DNA of 64,000 nucleotides from Sphingomonas sp. SUN039 (GTDB lineage: Bacteria; Pseudomonadota; Alphaproteobacteria; Sphingomonadales; Sphingomonadaceae), in the NCBI RefSeq assembly GCF_024758725.1, contig NZ_CP096972.1, forward strand, positions 1,842,001 through 1,906,000, written 5' to 3'. Below, piece by piece: positions 27,381 through 35,322 of the stretch. The notes beneath the pieces are model-generated. The model was not told the DNA's origin, did no database searches, and worked only from the letters and a program-made list of their open reading frames with translations. The number at the start of each line of letters is the position of its first letter. Within the stretch, counting starts at the first letter, position 1. Position numbers and translations under genes: made by a program.

Positions 27381-28366
27381 CCCATCATCGCCTTGGCCGC
27401 CGCGACGATGTCGTCGGGCTGCGGCACGAACGCGTCCTCGAGCACCTTGGCGAACGGCACCGCGCAATAGGCCCCGCCGAGGCGCTTCACCGGCGCTTTC
27501 AGCTGGCCGAAGAGTTCCTCGTTGATCGTCGCGGCAATCTCGGCACCGGGACCGAAATTGCGGACAGCCTCATGCACCACCAGCGCGCGACCGGTCTTGA
27601 CGACCGAGGCCAGCACCGTTTCCTTGTCCCAGGGCGAAATCGTCCGCAGATCGACGATTTCGGCACTAATCCCGGCTTCGGCCAGACCCGCCAGCGCCAT
27701 CTGACTCCGCATCACCTGCGCCGACCAGGTGACGATGGTCAGATCGGTGCCCTCGACCACGACCTTGGCCTTGCCGAGCGGGATCGGCCCCTGGTCGGCG
27801 GCGACTTCGCCCGGCACGAACAGGGTCATGCCGTTTTCGACGAAGATGCAGGGGTCGGGATCGGCGATGCACGACATCAGCAGGCCCTTCATGTCCGCCG
27901 GGTTCGACGGGCACACGACCTTGATCCCTGCCGCATGGGCAAACCAGCCCTCGAGATGGTCGCTGTGCTGCCCCGCGGTCTGCCAGCCCGCGCCGGTCAA
28001 CGTGCGGATGGTGAGCGGCACGCTGGTCTGCCCACCCGACATGAAGCGCAGCTTCGCCGCATGGTTGAAGATCATGTCCATCGCTACGGTGGTGAAGTTC
28101 ATCAGCATGATCTCGGCGACCGGCTTGTAGCCCGCCATGGCCGCGCCGATGGCCGCACCGATGATCGCCTGTTCCGAAATCGGCGTCGTGCGGACGCGGT
28201 GGTCGCCGAACTTGGTCGACAGCCCCTTCATCGTGCCGGTGACGCCGCCGCCCTCGCGGTCGGCGATATCCTCGCCCAGCACCAGCACCTTGTCGTCGGC
28301 CGCCATGGCTTCGAACATCGCGGCGTTGATTGCCTGAATGCCGTTCATTTTGAGCATCTCGGTCAT
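27377..28366 (-). CDS. 2-oxoacid (acetoin/pyruvate-type) dehydrogenase E1 beta subunit
   Basis: A 329-residue transketolase-like beta subunit. GEDIADREGGGVTGTMKGL, PISEQAIIGAAIGAAMAG and the C-terminal VHEAVRNFGPGAEIAA are typical of E1 beta of acetoin or branched-chain/pyruvate dehydrogenases. With E1 alpha at 28363 it would decarboxylate a 2-oxoacid, or cleave a related ketol, and pass the acyl group to lipoyl-lysine. No E2 acyltransferase follows; the only nearby lipoyl protein is at 36431. Overlap by ATGA with E1 alpha. Confidence 0.9.
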   Translation of the reverse strand: MTEMLKMNGIQAINAAMFEAMAADDKVLVLGEDIADREGGGVTGTMKGLSTKFGDHRVRTTPISEQAIIGAAIGAAMAGYKPVAEIMLMNFTTVAMDMIFNHAAKLRFMSGGQTSVPLTIRTLTGAGWQTAGQHSDHLEGWFAHAAGIKVVCPSNPADMKGLLMSCIADPDPCIFVENGMTLFVPGEVAADQGPIPLGKAKVVVEGTDLTIVTWSAQVMRSQMALAGLAEAGISAEIVDLRTISPWDKETVLASVVKTGRALVVHEAVRNFGPGAEIAATINEELFGQLKAPVKRLGGAYCAVPFAKVLEDAFVPQPDDIVAAAKAMMG

Positions 28367-29358
28367 GCCGCGATCTCCTCGGCGAACACATCGCGGCGCA
28401 GTTCGGCCACATCGGGCAGCGGGCTGTTCAACCCGAACTCCTGCGCGTCGGCGACCTCAGCCTCGATATCGGCGACGATCTTGTCGAGCTGCGCTTCGGT
28501 GGCATGTCCATCAGCAATCAGGCTGGCGCGCAGCGCGGGCAACGGATCCTTCGCCATCGCCGCCGCTTTCTCTTCCTTGGTCATGTAGAAATCGTCGTCG
28601 CCCAGCACGTGCCCCAAGAACCGGAAGGTCTTGCACTCAAGCAGGGTCGGCCCCTCCCCCGCCCGCGCACGTTCGATGGCAACATGGGCGTGCGCGTACA
28701 TATCGAGCGGGTCGTTGCCGTCGACGGTATAGCCCGGCATGTTGTAGCTCGCCGCGCGCTTCGCAATGAAATCGACCGACGTCGCATTTTCGTAGCGGGT
28801 ATGCTCGGCAAAGCCGTTGTTCTGGCAGACGAAGATCACCGGTAACTTCCATATCGATGCGAGGTTCAGCGATTCATGGAACGCGCCGATGTTCGATGCG
28901 CCGTCGCCGAAATTGGCGATGACCACGCGCTTGCTGCCGTCGAGCTGTGCCGCCCAGGCCAACCCATTGGCAATGGGCATCGACGACCCGACGATGCCCG
29001 TCGTCACCATGATCCCGCTTTCGGGATGCGTGAGGTGCATCGGGCCGCCCTTGCCCTTGCAGGTGCCGTCGACGCGTCCCGCGATTTCCGCCCACAACGG
29101 GCGCAGCGGCATGTCCTTTGCAACCATGTCGTGGATGCCGCGATAGATGGTGCAGATCTGGTCGTCCTTGGTCAGCAGGGTCGAAATCGCCGACGGGATC
29201 ACCTCCTGCCCCCGCGCCGAATAATACGGCATGGTCAGCCGCCCGCGCCGCACCGTCTGGCGGATCGCATCGTCATTGCGCTCGATCCGGACCATGCGGC
29301 GATAGATATCGACCAGCGTTTCCGGGCTCGGCACCGGCGCGTTGCTCAGCTCTGGCAT
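28363..29358 (-). CDS. 2-oxoacid (acetoin/pyruvate-type) dehydrogenase E1 alpha subunit
   Basis: A 331-residue thiamine-diphosphate E1 alpha subunit. The cofactor motif is GDGASN at 151-156, closing with Asn180-Asn181 (GDG-x27-NN). GKGGPMHLTH (102-111) and RFLGHVLGDDDFY near 245-257 are typical; the latter is the phosphorylation-loop region of the family. Similarity of AcoA-type and PDH-type subunits prevents naming the substrate. It starts a three-gene operon E1 alpha - E1 beta - SGNH hydrolase and faces the MDR dehydrogenase gene across a 142-base region that holds a repeated 19-base element. Confidence 0.9.
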   Translation of the reverse strand: MPELSNAPVPSPETLVDIYRRMVRIERNDDAIRQTVRRGRLTMPYYSARGQEVIPSAISTLLTKDDQICTIYRGIHDMVAKDMPLRPLWAEIAGRVDGTCKGKGGPMHLTHPESGIMVTTGIVGSSMPIANGLAWAAQLDGSKRVVIANFGDGASNIGAFHESLNLASIWKLPVIFVCQNNGFAEHTRYENATSVDFIAKRAASYNMPGYTVDGNDPLDMYAHAHVAIERARAGEGPTLLECKTFRFLGHVLGDDDFYMTKEEKAAAMAKDPLPALRASLIADGHATEAQLDKIVADIEAEVADAQEFGLNSPLPDVAELRRDVFAEEIAA

Positions 29359-29416
29359 GGGCTTCCTCGATTGGTTTTGAAGCGACGATCAATCGGCAGT
29401 CGGCAGGGTCAGGTCA

Positions 29417-29442
29417 ATCACGCCATGGCGATATGTGCGCGG
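29417..29442 (+). promoter_or_regulatory. Repeated 19-base element (copy A) with GATATG motif
   Basis: ATCACGCCATGGCGATATG at 29417-29435 occurs again, exactly and inverted, at 32489-32507. Its core CGCCATGGCG is a perfect 10-base palindrome. It lies 65 bases before the MDR dehydrogenase start in the divergent gap with E1 alpha. A shared regulator site is likely. Confidence 0.5.
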
Positions 29443-29500
29443 CGACGTTGCGCGGGCGGCACGCGCGATGGACTTGGACGGAAATTCGGGAGCCGGTGAC

Positions 29501-30496
29501 ATGCTGAGTGCCTACGCAATGGGCGGCCAAGGGATCGACGCCATCGAGGTGCGCGAGGTCGCAGTGCCCGAAGCCGGCCCGGGCGCGGCGCTGGTCCGGC
29601 TGAAGGCGGCGACGCTTAACTATCGCGACCTTCTGTTCGCGACCGGCGGGCTGACCGGCCTCACCAAAGAACCCGAATATGTCCCGCTGTCATGCGGCGC
29701 GGGCGAAGTCGTTGCGGTTGGTGATGGCGTTACCCGCGTGAAGGTCGGCGACCGGGTCAGCCCGCTCTTCTCGCAAGTCTGGCTGACCGGGCGGATGCCA
29801 TCGATGGCCATGCTCGGCGGATCGGCGGACGGCACTGCGCGGCAATATGCGGTGTTCGATGCCGAGGGCCTGGTGCTCAACCCGCCCGAACTCGGCGACC
29901 TCGACGCAGCCACCTTGCCCTGCGCGGGGCTGACCGCGTGGAATGCGCTGTTCCAGCACCGCCCGGTCCGGCCCGGTGAATGGGTCTATTGCCCCGGCAC
30001 CGGCGGGGTCAGTCTTGCCGCGCTGCAATTCGCCAAGGCGGCGGGCGCATACGTCGTGATGACGTCCTCGTCCGACGCCAAACTCGCCCGCGCCCGCGCG
30101 CTCGGGGCCGATGTCGCGATCAACTATCGCACCGTCCCCGACCTCGCCGCGGAGATCCGCAAAGGCGTGGGCGGTGGCGTCGATGTCGTGGTCGATGTCG
30201 TCGGCAAGGACCAGCTCGACCTCAACCTGTCTCTACTTAACGAGGGCGGCCTCGTTGCCGCCATCGGCATGCTCGCCGCGCATTTCTCATGGGGCGCGGA
30301 CCAGTTCGAAGACAAGCGATTAGGCCGCATCTCGGTCGGCAACCGCGACGAGCATGAAGCGATGCTGGCGTTCTGCGCGACCCACGCCGTGCGGCCTGTG
30401 GTGGACACCGTGTTCGACCTGACGCGGTTGCCAGATGCGATGCGGCATCTGGAGAGTGGGGCAATGTTCGGGAAGGTGGGGATCAATCTGCTTTAG
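29501..30496 (+). CDS. Medium-chain alcohol dehydrogenase/quinone reductase family (MDR)
   Basis: A 331-residue MDR-superfamily oxidoreductase. The GroES-like N-terminal part ends about residue 120; the nucleotide fold includes YCPGTGGVSLAALQFAKAAGA near 165-185 and LGADVAINY. Zinc-ligand cysteines of classical alcohol dehydrogenases are largely missing, so it is more like the quinone-oxidoreductase/NAD(P)H-dependent reductase branch. The ATG at 29501 follows GGGAG; an earlier ATG at 29468 is possible. The end overlaps the convergent 92-residue gene by 14 bases. Its substrate is probably an enone or alcohol of the pathway. Confidence 0.88.
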   Translation: MLSAYAMGGQGIDAIEVREVAVPEAGPGAALVRLKAATLNYRDLLFATGGLTGLTKEPEYVPLSCGAGEVVAVGDGVTRVKVGDRVSPLFSQVWLTGRMPSMAMLGGSADGTARQYAVFDAEGLVLNPPELGDLDAATLPCAGLTAWNALFQHRPVRPGEWVYCPGTGGVSLAALQFAKAAGAYVVMTSSSDAKLARARALGADVAINYRTVPDLAAEIRKGVGGGVDVVVDVVGKDQLDLNLSLLNEGGLVAAIGMLAAHFSWGADQFEDKRLGRISVGNRDEHEAMLAFCATHAVRPVVDTVFDLTRLPDAMRHLESGAMFGKVGINLL

Positions 30497-30761
30497 GATC
30501 GACCGGCCCGTTCCGCTCCAAACTCATCGCCAGACACAAATCCCACGACCCGATCGTCGATTGCGTCCCATTCTCGTGGAGCAACGTCACCCGCGCGAAC
30601 CCCGGCGTCAGGACGACGCCCACCGCCGTGTCGATCCACGCGTGAAGCGCGGCGCGGTCGCGTGCGAGGGCATCCGCGTCGAGCGTGATCTCGCCCGAGA
30701 CCTCGACTTCTTCGGCAAGCTTGACCACGCGGTCGGCCTTGTCGCGAAGGTTCTCGCTCAC
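30483..30761 (-). CDS. Small conserved-type hypothetical protein (92 aa)
   Basis: The GTG at 30761 overlaps the stop of the KSTD-like gene (GTGA), giving a 92-residue soluble acidic protein. It starts with a helix (LRDKADRVVKLAEEVEVSG) and continues with beta-like stretches (GFARVTLLHENGTQSTIGSW). I do not recognise a domain. Strict coupling to the flavoprotein suggests an accessory or stabilising role. Codon use matches its neighbours, and no other frame explains the segment between the two convergent genes. Confidence 0.65.
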   Translation of the reverse strand: MSENLRDKADRVVKLAEEVEVSGEITLDADALARDRAALHAWIDTAVGVVLTPGFARVTLLHENGTQSTIGSWDLCLAMSLERNGPVDPKAD

Positions 30762-32416
30762 AGCCTGTTTCCCACACCCGCCGCATGTTTCGCCGCGACA
30801 TAGCCGAACGTCAGCGAAGGGCCGATGCTGGCCCCTGCCCCCGGATAAACGCCGCCCATCACCGATGCGGTCGAGACGCCACAGGCGTACAGCCCCTCGA
30901 TCGGCGTACCGTCGGCGCGGACGACGCGACCATGCGCGTCGGTTACGGCGCCGCCATAGGTCGAGACGTCGCCTGGCACGACCTCGACGGCGTAGAACGG
31001 GCCGGTGTCGATACGGCCCAGCGCCGGGTTCGGCCCATGGAAGGGGTCGCCGAGCCACTGGTCGTATTTGCGCGCGCCACGGTGGAAATCGGCATCATGC
31101 CCCGCATCGACGAAGCCGTTCCAGCGGTCGAGCGTGGCGCGCAGGGTGGCGGGGTCGCAGCCGATCTGCACCGCCAGATCCTCGGGGCTGGCGGCTTCCT
31201 TCAGATAGCCCGCGCTTTTCCACATCGCGTAATATTTCTTCATCTTCACACCGCCCACCGGATAGCGCTTTGCGTAAGTCGCATCGAAGATCGCCCAACT
31301 CGGAATGGCGGGGGCGATGGCGTTTCGCTCGCGCATCGTCTGGCAATAGAGTTCGTAGCTGCCGCCCTCGTTCATATAGCGGACGCCCGATTGATCGACC
31401 AGAATCGCGTGCGGCTTGCCGGTCATCCCTTGCGCGGGCGGTTTGACATAGCCCCTGTCCCAGCCCGGCATCGTCGTCAGCTGATAGCCGACCATCTGGT
31501 CCATCTGCGCGAGCACGCCGCCGATGCGTTCCATTTCGGCATGCAGATCGCCGGTGTCGCCTTCGGGCGTATTCGACCATTCCGCCCGTGTCCCCGGCAT
31601 GTATTTGTCGCGCATCGCCTGGTTCTGGGCATAGCCACCCGCGTTGACGAGCACGCCCAGCCGCGCGCCGATCCGCCCCTGCGGCATCACCACGCCCGTC
31701 ACCTTGCCGTCTTCGACGATCAGTTCGGTGACCGGGCAATCGGTGCGGAGCTCGACACCCGCCTTCAACGATGCCTGCAACATCCGCCCTTGCAGCGCCG
31801 CCCCCGCCGCGACCCAGTGCTGGCCGAGCAGCTTGCCCATCGTCATGCCCACGCCGGTTTTCAGGAACGACCAGGCGATTGCGCGGCTCTTGCCCAGATA
31901 GGCGAATTTCATGCCGTCATCGAGCTTGACCTTCATGTGCATGAAGCCCTGACGCAGCTTGCCCTCCCAGGCACCCAGTTCCTTTTTGTTGAACGGCTTG
32001 GCGACGACGGTGCGGCTGGTGCTGCATCCGCCCGGCGCATCGTCGTAATAATCGGGCCAGAAGTTCGATCCGCGTTCGAGCGCAATTCCCTGTGCGATCA
32101 GGAAGTCGACCATTTTGGGGGCTTCGGCGACATAGGCCACACGCTTTTCGTGGCTCGACCCCGGCAAGTCCTCGCACACCGCATCGAGATAGGTGATCGC
32201 TTTTTCCGCGCTCTCGTCGGGTTCGTCGGCTTTCAGGAACCGGTTGTTCGGCACCCAGATGACGCCGCCCGACTTCGCGGTCGTGCCGCCGATGAATGGC
32301 GTTTTCTCGACGATCAGCACCGATTTCCCCGCAGCGCGCATCACCAGCGCCGACGCCATCGACCCCGCGCCGCTGCCGACCACCACCCAGTCGAATGTCT
32401 CGTCGAAACCGGCCAT
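30758..32416 (-). CDS. 3-ketosteroid-delta1-dehydrogenase-like FAD-binding protein
   Basis: A 552-residue flavoprotein. The FAD loop WVVVGSGAGSMASA is at 10-23 and IVEKTPFIGGTTAKSGG at 35-51. Near the C-terminus VYPGAGASIGPSLTFGY holds Tyr524 and Gly528 in the places of catalytic Tyr487/Gly491 of Rhodococcus KSTD1, and YMNEGGSY (347-354) matches the segment with its Tyr318. It probably removes hydrogens next to a ring ketone. The ATG at 32416 follows GAGGAGAGC. Related sphingomonad enzymes act on several cyclic ketones, so a true steroid substrate is not proven. Confidence 0.88.
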   Translation of the reverse strand: MAGFDETFDWVVVGSGAGSMASALVMRAAGKSVLIVEKTPFIGGTTAKSGGVIWVPNNRFLKADEPDESAEKAITYLDAVCEDLPGSSHEKRVAYVAEAPKMVDFLIAQGIALERGSNFWPDYYDDAPGGCSTSRTVVAKPFNKKELGAWEGKLRQGFMHMKVKLDDGMKFAYLGKSRAIAWSFLKTGVGMTMGKLLGQHWVAAGAALQGRMLQASLKAGVELRTDCPVTELIVEDGKVTGVVMPQGRIGARLGVLVNAGGYAQNQAMRDKYMPGTRAEWSNTPEGDTGDLHAEMERIGGVLAQMDQMVGYQLTTMPGWDRGYVKPPAQGMTGKPHAILVDQSGVRYMNEGGSYELYCQTMRERNAIAPAIPSWAIFDATYAKRYPVGGVKMKKYYAMWKSAGYLKEAASPEDLAVQIGCDPATLRATLDRWNGFVDAGHDADFHRGARKYDQWLGDPFHGPNPALGRIDTGPFYAVEVVPGDVSTYGGAVTDAHGRVVRADGTPIEGLYACGVSTASVMGGVYPGAGASIGPSLTFGYVAAKHAAGVGNRL

Positions 32417-32488
32417 GAAGCTCTCCTCGCGTCGGACTAGACCGCCGTGCGCGCGGGGCCACAAGCCTTATCGCCCGGGCGGCATTCC

Positions 32489-32507
32489 CATATCGCCATG
32501 GCGTGAT
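32489..32507 (-). promoter_or_regulatory. Repeated 19-base element (copy D)
   Basis: The minus-strand sequence ATCACGCCATGGCGATATG is identical to 29417-29435. It lies 73 bases before the KSTD-like start, pointing to it, and 12 bases before the crotonase start on the other strand. An exact 19-base match in two intergenic regions of one cluster is unlikely by chance. Confidence 0.5.
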
Positions 32508-32518
32508 AAGCGGGGCCG

Positions 32519-33310
32519 ATGACCGACCTGCCCACATTCAGCACCATCGCGCTCGAACGGCGCGGAAGGCTGCTGGTCGTGACCTTCAACCGCCCCGACG
32601 CGATGAACGCGGTCGATCTGGCGATGCACGACGAGCTTCCCGAGGTGCTGGAATTCGCACGCGTCGATACCGGGTCGGACGTCATTCTGCTGACCGGCGC
32701 GGGCCGCGCCTTTTCCGCTGGCGGCGACCTCGACCATATTGCCCGTAACGCCGCCGAACCCGAACGCTTCGATCATGAGGTCGAACAGGCGCGTGCAATC
32801 GTCACGACACTGCTCGACATCGACAAGCCGGTGGTGTGCCGGATGAACGGACACGCCGTCGGGCTGGGTGCGACCATCGCCTTGTTCGCCGACATTGTCA
32901 TCGCTGACGCACGCGCCAAGATCGGCGACCCGCATGTTGCGCTCGGCCTTGTCGCCGGGGATGGCGGCGCGATCATCTGGCCCGCGCGCATCGGGCTGGC
33001 GCGCGCGAAGGAGTACCTCCTGACCGGCGAATTGTTGACCGCGACCCGCGCTGCCGAGATCGGCTTGATCAATGACGCCGTACCCGCCGAGGAGCTCGAC
33101 GCGCGCGTCGATGCGCTGTGCGCAAAACTTCTGGCGGGTGCGCAGCAAGCGATCCGGATGACCAAGCAGCTGACCAACATCGAACTGAAGCGGGTAACCG
33201 AGGCCGTTCTCGATGTCGGTCTGGCCTATGAAAAACTGTCGGTCCGCACGGCGGATCACCGCGAAGGGGTAGCGGCGCTGAAAGAAAAACGCGCGCCGAA
33301 ATTCCGCTAG
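32519..33310 (+). CDS. Enoyl-CoA hydratase/isomerase (crotonase) family
   Basis: A 263-residue crotonase with FNRPDAMNAVD, the oxyanion segment AFSAGGDLDHIA and RMNGHAVGLGATIALFADI. It differs clearly from the family member at 8116, so the two probably catalyse different steps. The start codon has GCGGGGCCG upstream and lies divergent from the KSTD-like gene. It ends convergently on the esterase gene at 33307 with a four-base overlap. Hydration or isomerisation of an unsaturated CoA ester is expected. Confidence 0.92.
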   Translation: MTDLPTFSTIALERRGRLLVVTFNRPDAMNAVDLAMHDELPEVLEFARVDTGSDVILLTGAGRAFSAGGDLDHIARNAAEPERFDHEVEQARAIVTTLLDIDKPVVCRMNGHAVGLGATIALFADIVIADARAKIGDPHVALGLVAGDGGAIIWPARIGLARAKEYLLTGELLTATRAAEIGLINDAVPAEELDARVDALCAKLLAGAQQAIRMTKQLTNIELKRVTEAVLDVGLAYEKLSVRTADHREGVAALKEKRAPKFR

Positions 33311-34359
33311 ACCACCGCAATCCCGAACGCGCGGCGCAGGGCATTGTGTTTGGCAGTGTTGAACCAGCGCCCGACGGGCACGCCCGCCGCAATCCCGTCG
33401 AAGCCGTGGAATGCGCCGGGTACGACGATCAGTTCGGTTGCCACCCCGACTGCGTTCAGCCGCTGGGCATAGTCGACGTCCTCATCGGCGAAGAGGTCGA
33501 GCGTGCCGACGCCGATCCACGTCGGCGGCAAGCCCTTGAGGTCCATAACGCGCGCCGGAACGCCGCCTGCGGGAACGCGGGTGCCGCCCGCAGAACTCCC
33601 GAGGAAACTCTCCCAGCCAAAGCGATTGCGCTCAGGCGTCCAGATCAGCGTCCCGACATGCGCGGGCATCTTGCGGCTGGTGCCGGTGCGGTCGTCGAGC
33701 ATCGGATAGATAAGGCACTGGAAGCACAGCGGCACCTCGCCCCGGTCGCGCGCCGTTATGGCGAGGAGCGCAGCATGACCGCCACCCGCGCTCTCGCCCA
33801 TCACCGCGATGCGTTTCGGATCGGCACCAAGCGATGCGGCATTGGCGTGGAGCCATTTCAAACCTGCATAATTATCCTCGACCGACCCCTTATAGGTCGT
33901 CTCGGGCGCGAGCCGGTACTCGACCGACACCGCGATGCAGTCGAGCTCGGCACACAGATCCTGCAAGCCCCGCACCGAGCTTTCGGCACTGCCGAGCACA
34001 TAGCCGCCGCCGTGGGTATGGAGGATGGCAGGACGCGACGTACCGGGCTTTGAATTGATGATGTAGATCGCGACATCGGGTTGCCCGCGCCCGACGGCGA
34101 TCACACGCTTTTTATACGGAACGTCGGTGCGCGGCGGACGCTGGAGCGGGTTGCTACCGGTGCGCGCCTTGGCAAGGCCCGCCCGCGTCAAAGGGGGCAC
34201 ATTCTTCGAAAACGCCTCGATCTGCGGGACGATCGCGCGCAAATCTGGGTGGACAAGGGAAAGCGACGACGACGAAGATTGAGCGAGGGCGCGCACCGGT
34301 ATCAGTGCCGCCATCGCAGCGGCGCCGATCAGTGCACGACGGTCGATTATGAGCGTCAT
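33307..34359 (-). CDS. Exported HSL-family alpha/beta hydrolase (esterase)
   Basis: A 350-residue hormone-sensitive-lipase-type esterase. HGGG (116-119) forms the oxyanion hole, Ser190 lies in MGESAGGG, and DLFADEDVDYA and GAFHGFDG supply Asp and His. The N-terminus MTLIIDRRALIGAAAMAAL carries a twin arginine before a hydrophobic stretch ending ALAQ, so Tat export is likely. The start overlaps the stop of a second HSL gene (ATGA). Two tandem HSL esterases, one exported and one cytoplasmic, suggest ester hydrolysis on both sides of the membrane. Confidence 0.88.
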   Translation of the reverse strand: MTLIIDRRALIGAAAMAALIPVRALAQSSSSSLSLVHPDLRAIVPQIEAFSKNVPPLTRAGLAKARTGSNPLQRPPRTDVPYKKRVIAVGRGQPDVAIYIINSKPGTSRPAILHTHGGGYVLGSAESSVRGLQDLCAELDCIAVSVEYRLAPETTYKGSVEDNYAGLKWLHANAASLGADPKRIAVMGESAGGGHAALLAITARDRGEVPLCFQCLIYPMLDDRTGTSRKMPAHVGTLIWTPERNRFGWESFLGSSAGGTRVPAGGVPARVMDLKGLPPTWIGVGTLDLFADEDVDYAQRLNAVGVATELIVVPGAFHGFDGIAAGVPVGRWFNTAKHNALRRAFGIAVV

Positions 34360-35312
34360 TTCTGCATCCCCAGCATCGTGCGCGCCAACGCCATGATCTT
34401 GTCGATATCGCCCTGTGCCGACGGCACGACGCGCCGGTACGAGCAAAAGCCATGGATCGAACCCGTTGCTTCATAATAGCAGGTCGGCACGCCTGTGGCG
34501 ACCAGTTTTGCCGCGAACGCCCGGCCGCCGTCGCGCAACGGGTCGAGCGACGCGGTGACCAACACCGTCGGCGCCATCCCCTCCAGATCGGCGAGTAACG
34601 GCGAGGCGCGCCAATGGGTTTTGTCGCAGGCATAATGCAGATCGAACATCGCCATGTCTGCGCTGTCGAGCGCGTATCCGTTCCCAAACGTGTCACGCGA
34701 CGGATACGGGCGGCTGTGGTCTGCCAGCGGATAGATCGGGACCTGCAGGAGCAGCGGCACAACTGCCGGACGGCCGCGCAACGCCAGCGCCGTGACCAGA
34801 CACAGATCGCCGCCCGCACTGTCACCGCACAGGATGAGGCCGGTGAATTCGCGCCCGAACGCGGCCCCGTTTTCCGTAATCCAGCGCGCGGCTGCCTCGC
34901 CGTCGTCCATGCCCGCAGGCCAGGGGTTTTCAGGAGCGAGCCGGTAATCGACCGACACCACCGGCAGGTCGAGCTGCCGCGCCATTTCGCCGCAGAAGCC
35001 CGCATGGCTGTCGATGTTGCCGAGGCAAAACCCGCCGCCGTGGAAGAACACGACCACCGACCCGGGATCGCGTGACGCGCGGACATCGAACAGCCGCAGC
35101 GCGATGTCCCCGCCCGGACCCGGCATGGTCAGTTCGCGGATTTCGCCCAGTTCGCCGACCGGCAGGTCCATCATCGCCGCCATGTCGATGGGCATCTTGC
35201 GGATCTGGGCGATGAATTCGGCGGTGAAGGGCGGACGCGGGTTCGCCGCCATCATGTCGAGGAACGCGCGGACATCGGGACGGACATAGGGGTCAGCCGG
35301 GGGTTCGGTCAT
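34356..35312 (-). CDS. HSL-family alpha/beta hydrolase (esterase), cytoplasmic
   Basis: A 318-residue hormone-sensitive-lipase-type esterase without signal peptide. HGGGF is at 91-95, Ser165 in CGDSAGGD, ASLDPLRDGG carries the Asp, and GSIHGFCSY the His. It is less than half identical by eye to the exported neighbour at 33307. Its start lies 10 bases after the Gfo/Idh gene stop. Together with the lipoyl protein and the oxidoreductase it forms a four-gene minus-strand unit. The substrate is probably a short or cyclic ester. Confidence 0.9.
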   Translation of the reverse strand: MTEPPADPYVRPDVRAFLDMMAANPRPPFTAEFIAQIRKMPIDMAAMMDLPVGELGEIRELTMPGPGGDIALRLFDVRASRDPGSVVVFFHGGGFCLGNIDSHAGFCGEMARQLDLPVVSVDYRLAPENPWPAGMDDGEAAARWITENGAAFGREFTGLILCGDSAGGDLCLVTALALRGRPAVVPLLLQVPIYPLADHSRPYPSRDTFGNGYALDSADMAMFDLHYACDKTHWRASPLLADLEGMAPTVLVTASLDPLRDGGRAFAAKLVATGVPTCYYEATGSIHGFCSYRRVVPSAQGDIDKIMALARTMLGMQK

Positions 35313-35322
35313 GCTCGGTTCC

